From the NCBI RefSeq assembly GCF_900113955.1, contig NZ_FORH01000003.1:1-64000 (forward strand): 64,000 nt of DNA, read 5' to 3'. Positions 1 through 8,863 of this stretch are shown in pieces. How positions within the stretch are numbered: position 1 is the stretch's first letter; each line of letters opens with the position of its first letter. The translations under genes were made by a program, and so were the position numbers. This DNA is from Celeribacter neptunius. GTDB taxonomy: Bacteria > Pseudomonadota > Alphaproteobacteria > Rhodobacterales > Rhodobacteraceae. The notes below the pieces were generated by a model. That model ran no database searches, was not told the DNA's origin, and was given only the letters and a program-made list of their open reading frames with translations.

Positions 1-101
1 CCCACACCATTCGCGTCGATCTGGAAAACCTGACCATCTTCCACCTGAATGGACTTGTATTCAGGATTTGCGCCAACTTTCAAAACTTCACGTCCGCTCA
101 T
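1..101 (-). CDS. N-terminal fragment of an unidentified protein, possible type I secretion substrate
   Basis: Only the first 33 codons are visible; the gene runs off the left edge. The ATG at 101 (reading leftward) is preceded by GGGAG with a 7-base gap, so the start is well supported. The visible residues begin MSGREVLKVG and continue into a stretch rich in Val, Gln and Asp, with no hydrophobic signal peptide. It is divergent from a complete type I secretion gene set, and substrates of that pathway lack N-terminal signal peptides and often sit beside their exporter. That makes a large exported adhesin or RTX-like protein a reasonable guess, but nothing in the visible residues identifies a family. 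Confidence 0.6.
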   Translation of the reverse strand, partial: MSGREVLKVGANPEYKSIQVEDGQVFQIDANGV

Positions 102-558
102 CTCAAAACTCCCAAATTGGTTCGCCTGCATTCACAGCGCAGAATTCATTGGGATTAGTTTCGGCAGAGGGGAGGCTTATAGCAAAATAAGCTGGTAGTG
201 CTTTGGTATCTTCATCCTAAATCGATGATATTGAGCCCCTGTTTAGCGCGGCTGATATTCAATATGCATGTCACGAGCCCGACACAACGGCCAACACCAT
301 CGGTTTGAGAGATGCTATTCAGTCCCGCCACTGGCGATACAGGCAGGAATAGAGCAGCGCACCTATAACTTTGGATCAATCAATTACATACAAATGATAA
401 TAAGCAAACACTTTAGAATATTTTTGAGTAAATTTTTGCATGTATTTGCCTAAATACTGATCAGATCAGGCAATACACTCTAAATGAGCTGACAGTTCAG
501 CAAGCGGACCCCATCCGGGATGTCCGCACGGCCCCGCCCCAGGCCAAGCATCCACCCG

Positions 559-574
559 CTTATTTCCAAATAAG
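559..574. promoter_or_regulatory. 16-base palindrome, candidate operator
   Basis: The sequence CTTATTTCCAAATAAG has two perfect 7-base arms around CC. It is an AT-rich palindrome inside GC-rich flanks and lies about 300 bases upstream of the secretion operon, between it and the divergent gene. The shape suits a dimeric regulator, but which one is unknown. Confidence 0.4.
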
Positions 575-709
575 TGACCGAGGTGATGATTTGTAATCCA
601 TCGGATTTTCCCGGCCTTCCTCGTCACAGACCATTCAATCGGCAGGGGCAAGGGGACGTACAGAGGGCCTCGGCATGACCAGAATACCGTTCGCCGCAAG
701 AAGCGAAAA

Positions 710-743
710 CCCTCCCCGGAACCAAGGTTGGCGCCGGGGAGGG
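710..743. repeat. Strong hairpin in the leader of the secretion operon
   Basis: Arms 710-719 (CCCTCCCCGG) and 734-743 pair perfectly over 10 bases around a 14-base loop. No T-run follows on the + strand, so it is not a standard terminator in that direction. On the - strand the stem is followed by GTTTTCGCTTCTT, a weak terminator-like tail. It could act as an attenuator, an RNA-stabilising stem, or a stop for leftward transcripts. Confidence 0.45.
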
Positions 744-837
744 CATCATAAGGCGAACAGCTTCCCGAGCGACCTCTCTGACAGGTGGGAACAACAAAAA
801 CGAGCAAACGCCGCGATTTCATCGACAACTTGGTCCA

Positions 838-858
838 GTGAAGCGTGAAGCGTGAAGA
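838..858 (+). repeat. Three 7-base tandem repeats just before the TolC-like gene
   Basis: GTGAAGC occurs twice and is followed by GTGAAGA. The array ends 12 bases before the ATG at 871, and its last unit with the following bases supplies the only purine-rich ribosome-binding candidate. Changes in copy number would alter the leader rather than the reading frame. Confidence 0.6.
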
Positions 859-870
859 GAGCAGTGACGA

Positions 871-2229
871 ATGACGCAGAAAGTCAGGCCTGCATTGGCC
901 GCCGCGATCGGGATGGCAACACTTGGACTTGTGTCCGGTTGCTCTTCAGACCAGATCCGCCCCGCACAAGAAACACACGAGGCCAAGACTGCTCTGCAAC
1001 AGGAGGTGCCCCAAGAGACGTGGCCTTGGCGACGGACTGAGTATTCCCCTCTCCTAGAGGGGTCCCCCCTTGCCGCACTGGCAAACGAACTGAGTGCGGC
1101 GGCGCTGATTAGATCGGCCGTTGCCCAGGAACAACGAGCTGCCATGGCATCGCGGCGGGCAGCCGAATTCGAACGTTTTCCAAAGCTCGTACCCGCTGTC
1201 AACGTACCGGTAGCGAACTCGAGCTCAGCAGAGGCGAGCAATGATCCGTCAATCGGGATTACCCTCGAACAGACACTCTACGATTTCGGGCAGACGCGAA
1301 TGCGCCTGGAGCGGGCGGATTCCGACATCGAGGCGAAACGCATCGAAGTGTGGTCGGAACGCAACGACGCTGTTCTGAACGGCCTTTTGGCGGCAGTCGA
1401 TGCCGCTCGGCTGACGCAACAGCTCACGATGTTTCATGACTTGGAGAAATTGCTGTTGAAGCTGGAGCAACGGCTTGAGGCCCGCACCTCTGGCGGCGTT
1501 GCGGGCAAAGGCGAAACGCTCCTGATCACTTCAGCGCTTCAAAAAGCGCAAGCGGACACCATCAGAGCCCAAACCGACCTGCGCGCGGCGCAGTCGCAGC
1601 TCGCGCGGCTTTTGCCCGCAAACCAGCCGGCGCCGGCCCTGTCTTTGTCCGCAGCCCGCAAAATGTGCCGTCGCGACCTGCCTCAGACGACAGCACCGCG
1701 GGTGGCCATGGCGACAGTGTCCCTCGTACAAGCCGAAACGGACAGTCGGCTTATCCGCGGCAAGCGTTTTCCGCGCATTGTCGCGCAGGCAGGGGCCTCC
1801 ATGACAACGGCGGGCAGCCCTGCCACCTCGATCGGGATTCAGCTTGATACGACCAACATGCTTGGGTTGGGACAAGGGAAAGTGATCGAATCCTACGACG
1901 CAAATGTCGAGGCCCGCAAAAGAGCGCTGGCGCAAGCCAACGAAGATATTGCGACAGAGCTCGATCAGCATCGCATGGAGTTCAGGGGTTTTTTGGACAG
2001 CGAGCAGCAATTGCAGACTCTTGTGGCGAGCAAGGCGGAGACGCTCGCGCTTTTCGACGATCAGATCGCAGCGGGGCGGCTATCCCTCACCGATGGCATC
2101 GACTTGTATCGCGAAGACGCAGACATGCGGATTCAGCTTCTCGATATCCGTGCGAATATTGTCGCCAACTGCCTGCAAACCGCAGCAATCCTGGGCACCC
2201 TGGCCGAATACGAGGTAGGCGATGAATAA
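871..2229 (+). CDS. TolC-family outer membrane factor of a type I secretion system, predicted lipoprotein
   Basis: This 452-residue protein should form the outer-membrane channel of the secretion machine encoded with the next two genes. A signal sequence ends in a lipobox (LVSGC, Cys24), so it is probably lipid-anchored as in NodT/OprM-type channels. The body has the long amphipathic, Ala/Gln/Glu-rich helices of the family in two halves: an early block rich in Arg/Glu with 'TLEQTLYDFGQT', and a second block near residues 290-350 containing 'IGIQLDTTNMLGLGQG'. The stop overlaps the next ATG by 8 bases. The ribosome binding site is weak and falls in a heptamer repeat. Family assignment is firm; the substrate is unknown. 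Confidence 0.85.
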   Translation: MTQKVRPALAAAIGMATLGLVSGCSSDQIRPAQETHEAKTALQQEVPQETWPWRRTEYSPLLEGSPLAALANELSAAALIRSAVAQEQRAAMASRRAAEFERFPKLVPAVNVPVANSSSAEASNDPSIGITLEQTLYDFGQTRMRLERADSDIEAKRIEVWSERNDAVLNGLLAAVDAARLTQQLTMFHDLEKLLLKLEQRLEARTSGGVAGKGETLLITSALQKAQADTIRAQTDLRAAQSQLARLLPANQPAPALSLSAARKMCRRDLPQTTAPRVAMATVSLVQAETDSRLIRGKRFPRIVAQAGASMTTAGSPATSIGIQLDTTNMLGLGQGKVIESYDANVEARKRALAQANEDIATELDQHRMEFRGFLDSEQQLQTLVASKAETLALFDDQIAAGRLSLTDGIDLYREDADMRIQLLDIRANIVANCLQTAAILGTLAEYEVGDE

Positions 2230-4354
2230 GCACCTGCATCTTGCCCAAACGGACAATCATCATTGGTCCGCAGGGTTGCTAACCGCCACAGCTCTTTACC
2301 TGTCCCAATTCGAAGCCTCCGTCGATGAAGAAGACCTTCTGGTAGGCCTGCCTGCATCCGGCGGCGAACTGCGCGCCGAAATGCACGATCGCGCCCTCGC
2401 GCGTCTGGGCTATACGGCGCATTGGGAAAAAAAACGCCTTCCCAGGACGAAATTTCCATATTGCGCGGAAATGAAACATGACCGGTATGCCGTTGTCGTC
2501 GGGTCCAATGGCAATGGGTATCAGATTCTCGATGCACTGACTCGTTCGGTGGTGACCATTGAACCCAGTGAGTTCGAAACGCTCTACGTCGGGCGCATCT
2601 GCCGGATTTTCCCAACTGTCGAACTCCTTCAGGAACGCCACTCGGTTCCAGCGATGAAGGGGCACTGGTTTTGGGGGAGAGTTCTTGCCCGAAAAGCCCG
2701 GGTTATCGACATCACGCTTGCGTCCCTCGTGGCCAATCTGATTGCTATCGCCGTTTCTCTCTTCACGCTGCAGGTTTATGATCGCGTCATTCCCGGGCAA
2801 TCGGAAGCGACGCTTTGGGTTCTCGTCGGAGGTGCCGCGATTGCCATCTTCTTCGAAGCCAGCATCAGAACAGCCCGCTCGCGCCTGATCGACGAAACTG
2901 GCCGGGAAGCAGAGCTGCAGATCACTCAGGACTTGTTCAGCAAGATCACGGGAATGCGGATGGACAAGTTGCCCGCGTCTCCCGGTGCGCTGGTGCATAT
3001 GGTTCGCGAATTTGGCGCTGTGCGCGAGTTCTTCACGACGGCAACCGTCGGCGTTGTCGCAGACCTCCCGTTTGTATTCGTCTTCCTGTTTGTGATTTTC
3101 GGGATTGCCGGGCCAGTGGTGTGGATCATCGTCATCGGCGCACTTCTGACAATCATCCCGAGCCTTCTTGCCCAGCGTCGCATGGCGGTCCTGTCAAAAG
3201 AAACCTTGGGCGGAATGTCCTCGGCGTCAAGACTGATGACGGAAGTCACCTATGGCTTGGAGACGGTGAAGGCCACGCGCTCGGAAGCCCGTTTTCAGAA
3301 GAATTGGGAAGAAATCGTTCGGCTGAATGCTGTGAAAACCACCGAGCAGCGCGTTCTGTCCGCTTTCCTGACATTTTGGGCCGCAGCCGTTCAGCAAGCC
3401 ACCTACATCGCCGCGGTGGTGGCCGGCGCATATATGGTGTTTGCAGGCGAATTTTCCGTCGGCTCCATCGTTGCCGTCAGTATCCTGTCGACAAGAACAC
3501 TGGCGCCGGTAACCCAGCTCGCCGGTGTCCTGGGCCGCTGGCAGAATATGAAGGCTTCTCTGGAAGCCCTTGAACAGCTCATGGCCTCCGAACAAGAACG
3601 CCACCCCGAACGCACCTACATTCGCCAGCCCCGGATCAAGGGCGCAATCTCCGTATCCAAGGCAACCTTCGTTCACCCCGGGGCAGATGTCGAAAGTATC
3701 AGTGTGAACGCCCTGAACGTCCAGCCCGGATGCCGGTTGGCGCTGTTGGGCGAAAACGGTTCCGGGAAATCCACCTTTCTGAAGCTTCTTTCGGGCCTCT
3801 ATCACACCACGCAGGGTGAAATCACCCTGGACGGGATCGATATAAGACAAATCGACCCGGCCGATTTGCGCCGCAACGTGGGTTTTCTTCCGCAGGAGGT
3901 CCGCCTGTTCCGGGGAACGCTGCGCGAAAATCTGACCATACGCAGCGCTGCGGCCGACGACGAAAAACTGCTCACCGCGCTCGATTTCGGCGGATTGGGG
4001 GAATTCATCCGCCGCCACCCCAGGGGGCTCGACCTGGAAATTCTCGACGGAGGAGAGGGGCTGTCAATTGGCCAGCGGCAGAGCGTGGGGCTTGCCAGGC
4101 TGTTCCTGCAGGACCCTGCTCTTGTCTTGCTGGACGAGCCGACCTCTGCGCTTGATCAGAAACTGGAACAGCAGATCGTGCAGCGGCTTGGGGCCTGGCT
4201 TGAAGGACGCACCCTTGTTGTTGCGACCCACAGGCCTTCCATCTTGTCCATCGTCGATAGGATTGCGGTCATGCAAAATGGACAAGTTGCCCTCGAAGAC
4301 GACCGCAACACAGTGATGAAACAGCTGACGCCGAAAGCGGGGCAAAGCATCTGA
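2222..4354 (+). CDS. LapB-type type I secretion ABC transporter (permease-ATPase)
   Basis: This is a 710-residue inner-membrane exporter that would hydrolyse ATP to push an unfolded protein through the HlyD-TolC conduit. Residues 1-135 look like a C39-peptidase-like domain, but I see no catalytic Cys at the expected N-terminal site, so it should be a substrate-docking domain rather than a protease. The membrane region spans about 150-430. The ATPase has Walker A GENGSGKS near 510, signature LSIGQ near 614, Walker B LVLLDEP near 634 and the H-loop THRPS near 669. It overlaps the upstream gene by 8 bases and the downstream gene by one. This architecture matches LapB/LssB exporters of large adhesins. 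Confidence 0.9.
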   Translation: MNKHLHLAQTDNHHWSAGLLTATALYLSQFEASVDEEDLLVGLPASGGELRAEMHDRALARLGYTAHWEKKRLPRTKFPYCAEMKHDRYAVVVGSNGNGYQILDALTRSVVTIEPSEFETLYVGRICRIFPTVELLQERHSVPAMKGHWFWGRVLARKARVIDITLASLVANLIAIAVSLFTLQVYDRVIPGQSEATLWVLVGGAAIAIFFEASIRTARSRLIDETGREAELQITQDLFSKITGMRMDKLPASPGALVHMVREFGAVREFFTTATVGVVADLPFVFVFLFVIFGIAGPVVWIIVIGALLTIIPSLLAQRRMAVLSKETLGGMSSASRLMTEVTYGLETVKATRSEARFQKNWEEIVRLNAVKTTEQRVLSAFLTFWAAAVQQATYIAAVVAGAYMVFAGEFSVGSIVAVSILSTRTLAPVTQLAGVLGRWQNMKASLEALEQLMASEQERHPERTYIRQPRIKGAISVSKATFVHPGADVESISVNALNVQPGCRLALLGENGSGKSTFLKLLSGLYHTTQGEITLDGIDIRQIDPADLRRNVGFLPQEVRLFRGTLRENLTIRSAAADDEKLLTALDFGGLGEFIRRHPRGLDLEILDGGEGLSIGQRQSVGLARLFLQDPALVLLDEPTSALDQKLEQQIVQRLGAWLEGRTLVVATHRPSILSIVDRIAVMQNGQVALEDDRNTVMKQLTPKAGQSI

Positions 4355-5529
4355 TGTCGATTCCACAACTCTTGCCCAACGAACAAGGCTCCGGCCGGAA
4401 CCGGCGCGTCATCTACCTGATCATCAGCGCGATCGCCACCTTCCTCCTCTGGGCCGCCTACGCACCGCTGGACGAGGTCGTTCGCGGGACAGGCCGTGTC
4501 GTACCGATAACCAAGACCCAAACCGTTCAGAATCTGGAAGGCGGCATTGTAGAAGGCATTTTCGTGGCCGAAGGCAGCATTGTCGACGACGGGCAGCGCA
4601 TCGCGAAAATGAGCGAAACCCAGTTTCTCAGCACCTACAGGGAGCTAGAGGGGCAAAGATTTTCCCTCATGCTGAAAGTGGCACGTTTGCAAGCGGAAGC
4701 GGCGGACAACGAAAGCTTCATACCTGTTCCCGAACTTGCGGACCAGGCGCCGGAATATGCCGCATCCGAAATTGAGCTCTTTCGGGTGCGCCGCACAGAT
4801 CTGTTGTCGTCCCTCGAAAGCTTGGGGGCAGAAGCGAGCCTCAAGAGAAGAGAGGCGGAGATCTTGCGCGCCATGGTCAAAAAAGACGCCGTCGCGGAGA
4901 TCGATCTTATCCGAGCCGAACAGGCAGCCGTGGCCGCAGAGGGGAAGGTTTCGACCGTCAGAAATGAGTTTGAGACCAAACGTGCCCAGGAATATTCCGA
5001 TACGCTGATCAAACTGAGACAGGTCGAGGAACAAATGCGAATCCGGGAGGATCAACTCGCGCGCACCGACGTTCGCTCGCCGGTGCATGGGATCGTAAAT
5101 AAGGTCGTCGCGACCACGATCGGTGGAGTTGTCGGTCCGGGTGATCCATTGGTCGAGATCATCCCATTGGATCATGAATTGCGGATCGAGGGCAGAATCG
5201 ACCCGCGGGACATCGGCTTTGTCTATGTCGGGATGCCAGCCAGCATCAAGCTGACGGCATTCGATTTCTCTATCTACGGAATGCTCACCGGCGAGGTCAT
5301 TCATGTCGGGGCGGATACGTTGACGGATCCGACGCAACCCGCCGGAGCACCGCCATATTACGAAGTCTTCGTGAAAGTCGATGCAACCACGCTCGAAGGC
5401 CCGGATGGCGTCGTGAATATCCGCCCAGGCATGCTGGCACAGCTCGAACTGAAATCCGGCGAAAAAACCGTGCTCGCCTACCTCTTGAAACCTCTGGCAA
5501 AAACAACGGAAGCATTCTCGGAACGCTGA
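4354..5529 (+). CDS. HlyD/LapC-family periplasmic adaptor of type I secretion
   Basis: This 391-residue membrane-fusion protein links the ABC exporter to the TolC-like channel. It has a short cytoplasmic N-terminus, one membrane helix near residues 19-37 (YLIISAIATFLLWAAYAPL), a split lipoyl domain ('QNLEGGIVEGIFVAEGSIV' in the first half and 'VRSPVHGIVNKV' after the hairpin), a coiled-coil hairpin of about 110 residues, and a beta-barrel C-terminus. The ATG at 4354 overlaps the exporter's TGA by one base, so the three proteins are probably translated together. No further secretion gene follows. Confidence 0.92.
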   Translation: MSIPQLLPNEQGSGRNRRVIYLIISAIATFLLWAAYAPLDEVVRGTGRVVPITKTQTVQNLEGGIVEGIFVAEGSIVDDGQRIAKMSETQFLSTYRELEGQRFSLMLKVARLQAEAADNESFIPVPELADQAPEYAASEIELFRVRRTDLLSSLESLGAEASLKRREAEILRAMVKKDAVAEIDLIRAEQAAVAAEGKVSTVRNEFETKRAQEYSDTLIKLRQVEEQMRIREDQLARTDVRSPVHGIVNKVVATTIGGVVGPGDPLVEIIPLDHELRIEGRIDPRDIGFVYVGMPASIKLTAFDFSIYGMLTGEVIHVGADTLTDPTQPAGAPPYYEVFVKVDATTLEGPDGVVNIRPGMLAQLELKSGEKTVLAYLLKPLAKTTEAFSER

Positions 5530-5632
5530 TCGGTGAACGCCGCCGAAGCGTTCAAAAACGGCAAATATCGTAACTCATTAATTCAAAAAGAAACCACCGA
5601 CTGCATGGCAGCCGATGGTCATTAATTCTGTG

Positions 5633-5669
5633 CCGGAATGGACAAATTACCCCGGAAATGGACAAGATT
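5633..5669 (+). repeat. Two adjacent imperfect 18-base repeats, possible insertion-sequence end
   Basis: CCGGAATGGACAAATT (5633-5648) is followed by CCGGAAATGGACAAGATT (5652-5669). They lie in an otherwise gene-free 178-base gap between the secretion operon and nrdJ. Multiple short repeats of this kind occur at the ends of some insertion sequences such as the IS21 family. No transposase is present, so this would be a remnant at most. Confidence 0.4.
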
Positions 5670-5707
5670 TAGTGGGTCCTACAACAACAAACAAAACCCC
5701 GCCGAGA

Positions 5708-7975
5708 TCAGCCGCATTTGGAGTGGCCGCAGGAGGCGCAGGTCATGCAGCCTTCGACCATGCGCATGTCGTATTGGCCGCAGGAGGGGCAGGCCTTGCC
5801 GCGCGGCTTCTCACCGATGGCCACGACATCCGCATGCGGGTCGGTCTTGAGCCCCATGCCCTCGCCTTCGATGAAGCCGGTCTCGATCAGGTGGGTTTCG
5901 ATCACGCCGCCGATCGCCGCCAGAATGGAGGGGATATATTTGCCCTTCATCCAGGCGCCGCCGCGCGGGTCGAACACCGCCTTGAGTTCTTCGACCACGA
6001 AGGACACATCGCCGCCGCGCCGGAACACCGCCGAGATCATCCGCGTGAGCGCCACGGTCCAGGCGAAATGTTCCATGTTCTTCGAGTTGATGAAAATCTC
6101 GAAGGGGCGACGATGGCCACCGACCACAATGTCATTGATGGTGATATAGAGCGCGTGCTCCGAATCCGGCCATTTGACCTTATAGGTGTTGCCCTCGAGC
6201 TGTTGCGGCCGGTCGAGCGGTTCGGAGAGATAGACGACTTCCGCACCCTCATCACTCTCCGGCGCCTTCTCGGAGCTCTCGGAGACCGAGAGCACGGAAC
6301 CGGTGACATCGTTCGGCCGGTAGGTGGTGCAGCCTTTGCAGCCCGAATCCCAGGCTTCCATATAGACCTCTTTGAAGTCTTCGAAGGCGATGTCTTCCGG
6401 GCAGTTGATGGTTTTCGAGATCGAGCTGTCGACCCATTTCTGCGCCGCCGCCTGCATCCGCACATGGTCCAGAGGGGCGAGCGTCTGGGCATTGACGAAA
6501 TGCTCCGGCAGCGCGGCACTCTCGCCGAATTTCTCACGGTACATTTTCACCGCGTAATCGACGACCTCTTCCTCGGTGCGCGAGCCGTCCTTCTGCAACA
6601 CCTTGCGGGTGTAGGCATAGGCAAAGACCGGCTCGATCCCGGAGGACACGTTGCCGGCGTAGAGCGAGATCGTCCCGGTCGGCGCGATCGAGGTCAGAAG
6701 CGCGTTGCGGATGCCGTTTTTGGCAATCGCATCTTTCACGTCCTGATCCATCTCTTTGAGCGAACCCGAGGCGAGGTATTTGTCGGCGTCGAACAGCGGG
6801 AAGGCACCCTTTTCCTTGGCCAGCTCTGCCGATGCGAGATAGGAGGCACGGGCGATCATCTTCAGCCACTTCTCGGTGGCCGCGGCGGCTTCCTCGGAGC
6901 CGTAGCGCAGCCCCACCATCAGCAGCGCATCGGCAAGCCCGGTCACACCGAGGCCGATGCGGCGCTTGGCCTGGGCTTCCTGCGCCTGTTGCTCGAGCGG
7001 GAAGCGCGAGGCATCGACCACATTGTCCATCATCCGCACCGCGGTGGCGACAAGATCGGAGAGCATCTCCTCATCCATCCCGGCGTCTTTACCGAACGGG
7101 TCTTTCACCAGACGCGCGAGGTTGATCGAGCCCAGAAGACAGGCGCCATAGGGCGGCAAAGGCTGTTCCCCACACGGGTTGGTGGCGGCAATCGTCTCGC
7201 AATAGTTCAGATTGTTCATCTTGTTGATGCGATCGATGAAGATCACGCCCGGCTCGGCATAATCATAGGTGCCGCGCATGATCTTGTTCCAAAGATCGCG
7301 GGCCTCGAGCGTGTGATAGACCTTGCCGCCGAATTTCAGCTCCCAGGAGGCATCGGCCTTCACCGCTTCCATGAAATCATCGGTCACAAGAACCGAGAGG
7401 TTGAACATGCGCAGCCGTGCCGCGTCCTGTTTCGCCTCGATGAAATTGAGGATATCCGGGTGATCGCAGCGCATCGTCGCCATCATCGCGCCGCGCCGCG
7501 AGCCCGCCGACATGATGGTGCGGCACATGGCGTCCCAGACATCCATGAAGCTGAGCGGCCCGGAAGCATCCGCAGCCACCCCCATGACATCCGCGCCTTT
7601 CGGGCGAATCGTCGAGAAGTCATACCCGATGCCGCCACCCTGTTGCATGGTGAGCGCGGCCTCTTTCAGCATGTCGAAGATCCCCGCCATGCTGTCAGGA
7701 ATCGTGCCCATGACGAAACAGTTGAACAGGGTCACGGCACGGCCGGTCCCGGCGCCCGCGAGGATACGGCCGGCGGGCAGGAATTTGAAATCCTCGAGCG
7801 CGTGGTAGAACTTGTCCTCCCAGGCGGCCTGATCCTTCTCGACCTCGGCCAGGGACCGCGCCACGCGCCGCCAGCTGTCCTCGACGGAGAGATCTCGCGC
7901 CGTCCCATCCCCGTCTTTCAGGCGATATTTCATATCCCAGATTTGTTCGGCGATCGGGGCAGCAAAGCGTGTCAT
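5708..7975 (-). CDS. nrdJ: Adenosylcobalamin-dependent (class II) ribonucleotide reductase
   Basis: This 755-residue enzyme reduces ribonucleotides to deoxyribonucleotides using a cobalamin-derived thiyl radical, and works with or without oxygen. Diagnostic stretches are LFNCFVMG near the N-terminus, the active-site loop NPCGEQPLPPYGACLLGSIN in the middle, and a Cys-rich tail (CPSCGQ, then CMTCASCGHSKC at the end) that would relay electrons from thioredoxin or bind metal. Length is typical of the alphaproteobacterial NrdJ group. It is monocistronic, with a 124-base divergent region to the next gene. cobU and cobC elsewhere in the window fit the cofactor need. A long open frame on the opposite strand is only its shadow. 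Confidence 0.96.
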   Translation of the reverse strand: MTRFAAPIAEQIWDMKYRLKDGDGTARDLSVEDSWRRVARSLAEVEKDQAAWEDKFYHALEDFKFLPAGRILAGAGTGRAVTLFNCFVMGTIPDSMAGIFDMLKEAALTMQQGGGIGYDFSTIRPKGADVMGVAADASGPLSFMDVWDAMCRTIMSAGSRRGAMMATMRCDHPDILNFIEAKQDAARLRMFNLSVLVTDDFMEAVKADASWELKFGGKVYHTLEARDLWNKIMRGTYDYAEPGVIFIDRINKMNNLNYCETIAATNPCGEQPLPPYGACLLGSINLARLVKDPFGKDAGMDEEMLSDLVATAVRMMDNVVDASRFPLEQQAQEAQAKRRIGLGVTGLADALLMVGLRYGSEEAAAATEKWLKMIARASYLASAELAKEKGAFPLFDADKYLASGSLKEMDQDVKDAIAKNGIRNALLTSIAPTGTISLYAGNVSSGIEPVFAYAYTRKVLQKDGSRTEEEVVDYAVKMYREKFGESAALPEHFVNAQTLAPLDHVRMQAAAQKWVDSSISKTINCPEDIAFEDFKEVYMEAWDSGCKGCTTYRPNDVTGSVLSVSESSEKAPESDEGAEVVYLSEPLDRPQQLEGNTYKVKWPDSEHALYITINDIVVGGHRRPFEIFINSKNMEHFAWTVALTRMISAVFRRGGDVSFVVEELKAVFDPRGGAWMKGKYIPSILAAIGGVIETHLIETGFIEGEGMGLKTDPHADVVAIGEKPRGKACPSCGQYDMRMVEGCMTCASCGHSKCG

Positions 7976-8099
7976 GGCGTCTCTCGGATTCGTTTGGCGT
8001 GTCAGTCAGGGGCTGCGGTTTACAGGTCTCTGCCATGGAGGGCAATCTTGAAGATCGCGGAAATTTCACTATCTTCAGCACAAGACCTAGGGGGTTAGT

Positions 8100-8519
8100 G
8101 TGGCAGACTACATTCATCTTGTGAAGCTTTGTGTTGGGGTAGATTCATTCGAGCAGCTCGAGAGCTATGTCGAGATGGCCCCCGGCGCGGCGCGCGGCCA
8201 TACCACCCGGATGTGGCCCAAACAGGAAGAGAAACTCCTGAATGGAGGCTCGCTTTACTGGGTGATCAAGGGCGTCATACAGGCCAGGCAAAAAATCGAA
8301 GGCTTGGAAGAGGTTATCGGTGAAGACGGGGTGCGGCGCTGTCGCATCATGCTCGGCAAGCCTTTGATCCGCACCGCCAATGCGCAACGCCGGCCATTCC
8401 AGGGCTGGCGCTACCTGAAACCCGAAGACGCCCCCGCCGACCTGCCGAAGGGCCGCAAATGCGAACCCGATCTGCCGCCGGAACTGGCGCAGACCCTGGC
8501 CGAGATCGGGGTGATCTGA
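8100..8519 (+). CDS. DUF1489 family protein
   Basis: This 139-residue soluble protein of unknown function begins MADYIHLVKLCVGVDS, the conserved opening of the DUF1489 family, which is widespread in alphaproteobacteria. It is Arg/Lys-rich, with no signal peptide or membrane segment. The GTG start at 8100 is preceded by AGGGGG (8089-8094) with a 5-base gap. It is divergent from nrdJ and followed by a gap of more than 300 bases, so it is probably transcribed alone. Later motifs include RTANAQRRPFQGWRYL, again family-typical. No activity can be read from the sequence. Confidence 0.85.
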   Translation: MADYIHLVKLCVGVDSFEQLESYVEMAPGAARGHTTRMWPKQEEKLLNGGSLYWVIKGVIQARQKIEGLEEVIGEDGVRRCRIMLGKPLIRTANAQRRPFQGWRYLKPEDAPADLPKGRKCEPDLPPELAQTLAEIGVI

Positions 8520-8863
8520 GGCACAGGCGTATAATGCGCCACTTGATAAAGACCAGAACGTCAGGTTTGAGCCCATGTCGGACGTTCAGAACTTAGCACC
8601 TCGTGCGGTATCAAGGCCGCAGGCCGCCGCACATCGCTGACGCGTCCCGCGCGGCGGCGATTTTGTCAGGACAGCACAATGTGTTGAACTTTTTCGGATT
8701 TGGCTAGGGTAAACCAAGAAGCTCATAGCTCAGGCTCGCCACCGCCCGCGTCATCGAGGTGCGGCTTGCGCCAAGACTGTAAACGTCCCCTCCGTCCGCA
8801 TTGCCACCCTTGCGCCGTCCCGAGGCGGACCGCCACAAAGGCGACATCCGATCGGATCGAGGA
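8520..8863. other. Gene-free interval between DUF1489 and the hisG end
   Basis: No reading frame here is convincing, and I find no RNA gene. A perfect TATAAT sits at 8530-8535 inside a near-palindrome (GGCG...CGCC), but no -35 element lies at the right distance. The section 8590-8680 is rich in GC self-complementary stretches without a clear T-run. The hisG transcript, which arrives from the right, has no obvious terminator here. Confidence 0.5.

Larger units (their letters stand above)
102..870. other. Long intergenic region between the two divergent units of the secretion locus
   Basis: This stretch carries no convincing gene. Its middle (about 340-475) is clearly AT-richer than the rest of the window, as expected for promoters serving both directions, and it holds short palindromes such as CTGATCAG near 468-475. 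The right half is GC-rich and contains a perfect 16-base palindrome (559-574), a 10-base-pair hairpin (710-743) and a heptamer repeat (838-858), each listed separately. Short open frames at 268-453 and 466-828 have neither family resemblance nor good ribosome binding sites. Confidence 0.6.

Noticed and set aside
268-828. Short frames in the long left intergenic region
   Set aside because: They have no ribosome binding site, no recognisable family and mixed composition, and they cross AT-rich promoter-like sequence.
5615-8098. 827-codon open frame on the + strand
   Set aside because: It lies antisense to nrdJ, its product is His/Arg/Gly-rich without family resemblance, and it arises from third-position GC bias of nrdJ.
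8530-8535. Perfect TATAAT hexamer
   Set aside because: No -35 element lies at 16-18 bases, and no gene starts downstream on that strand.
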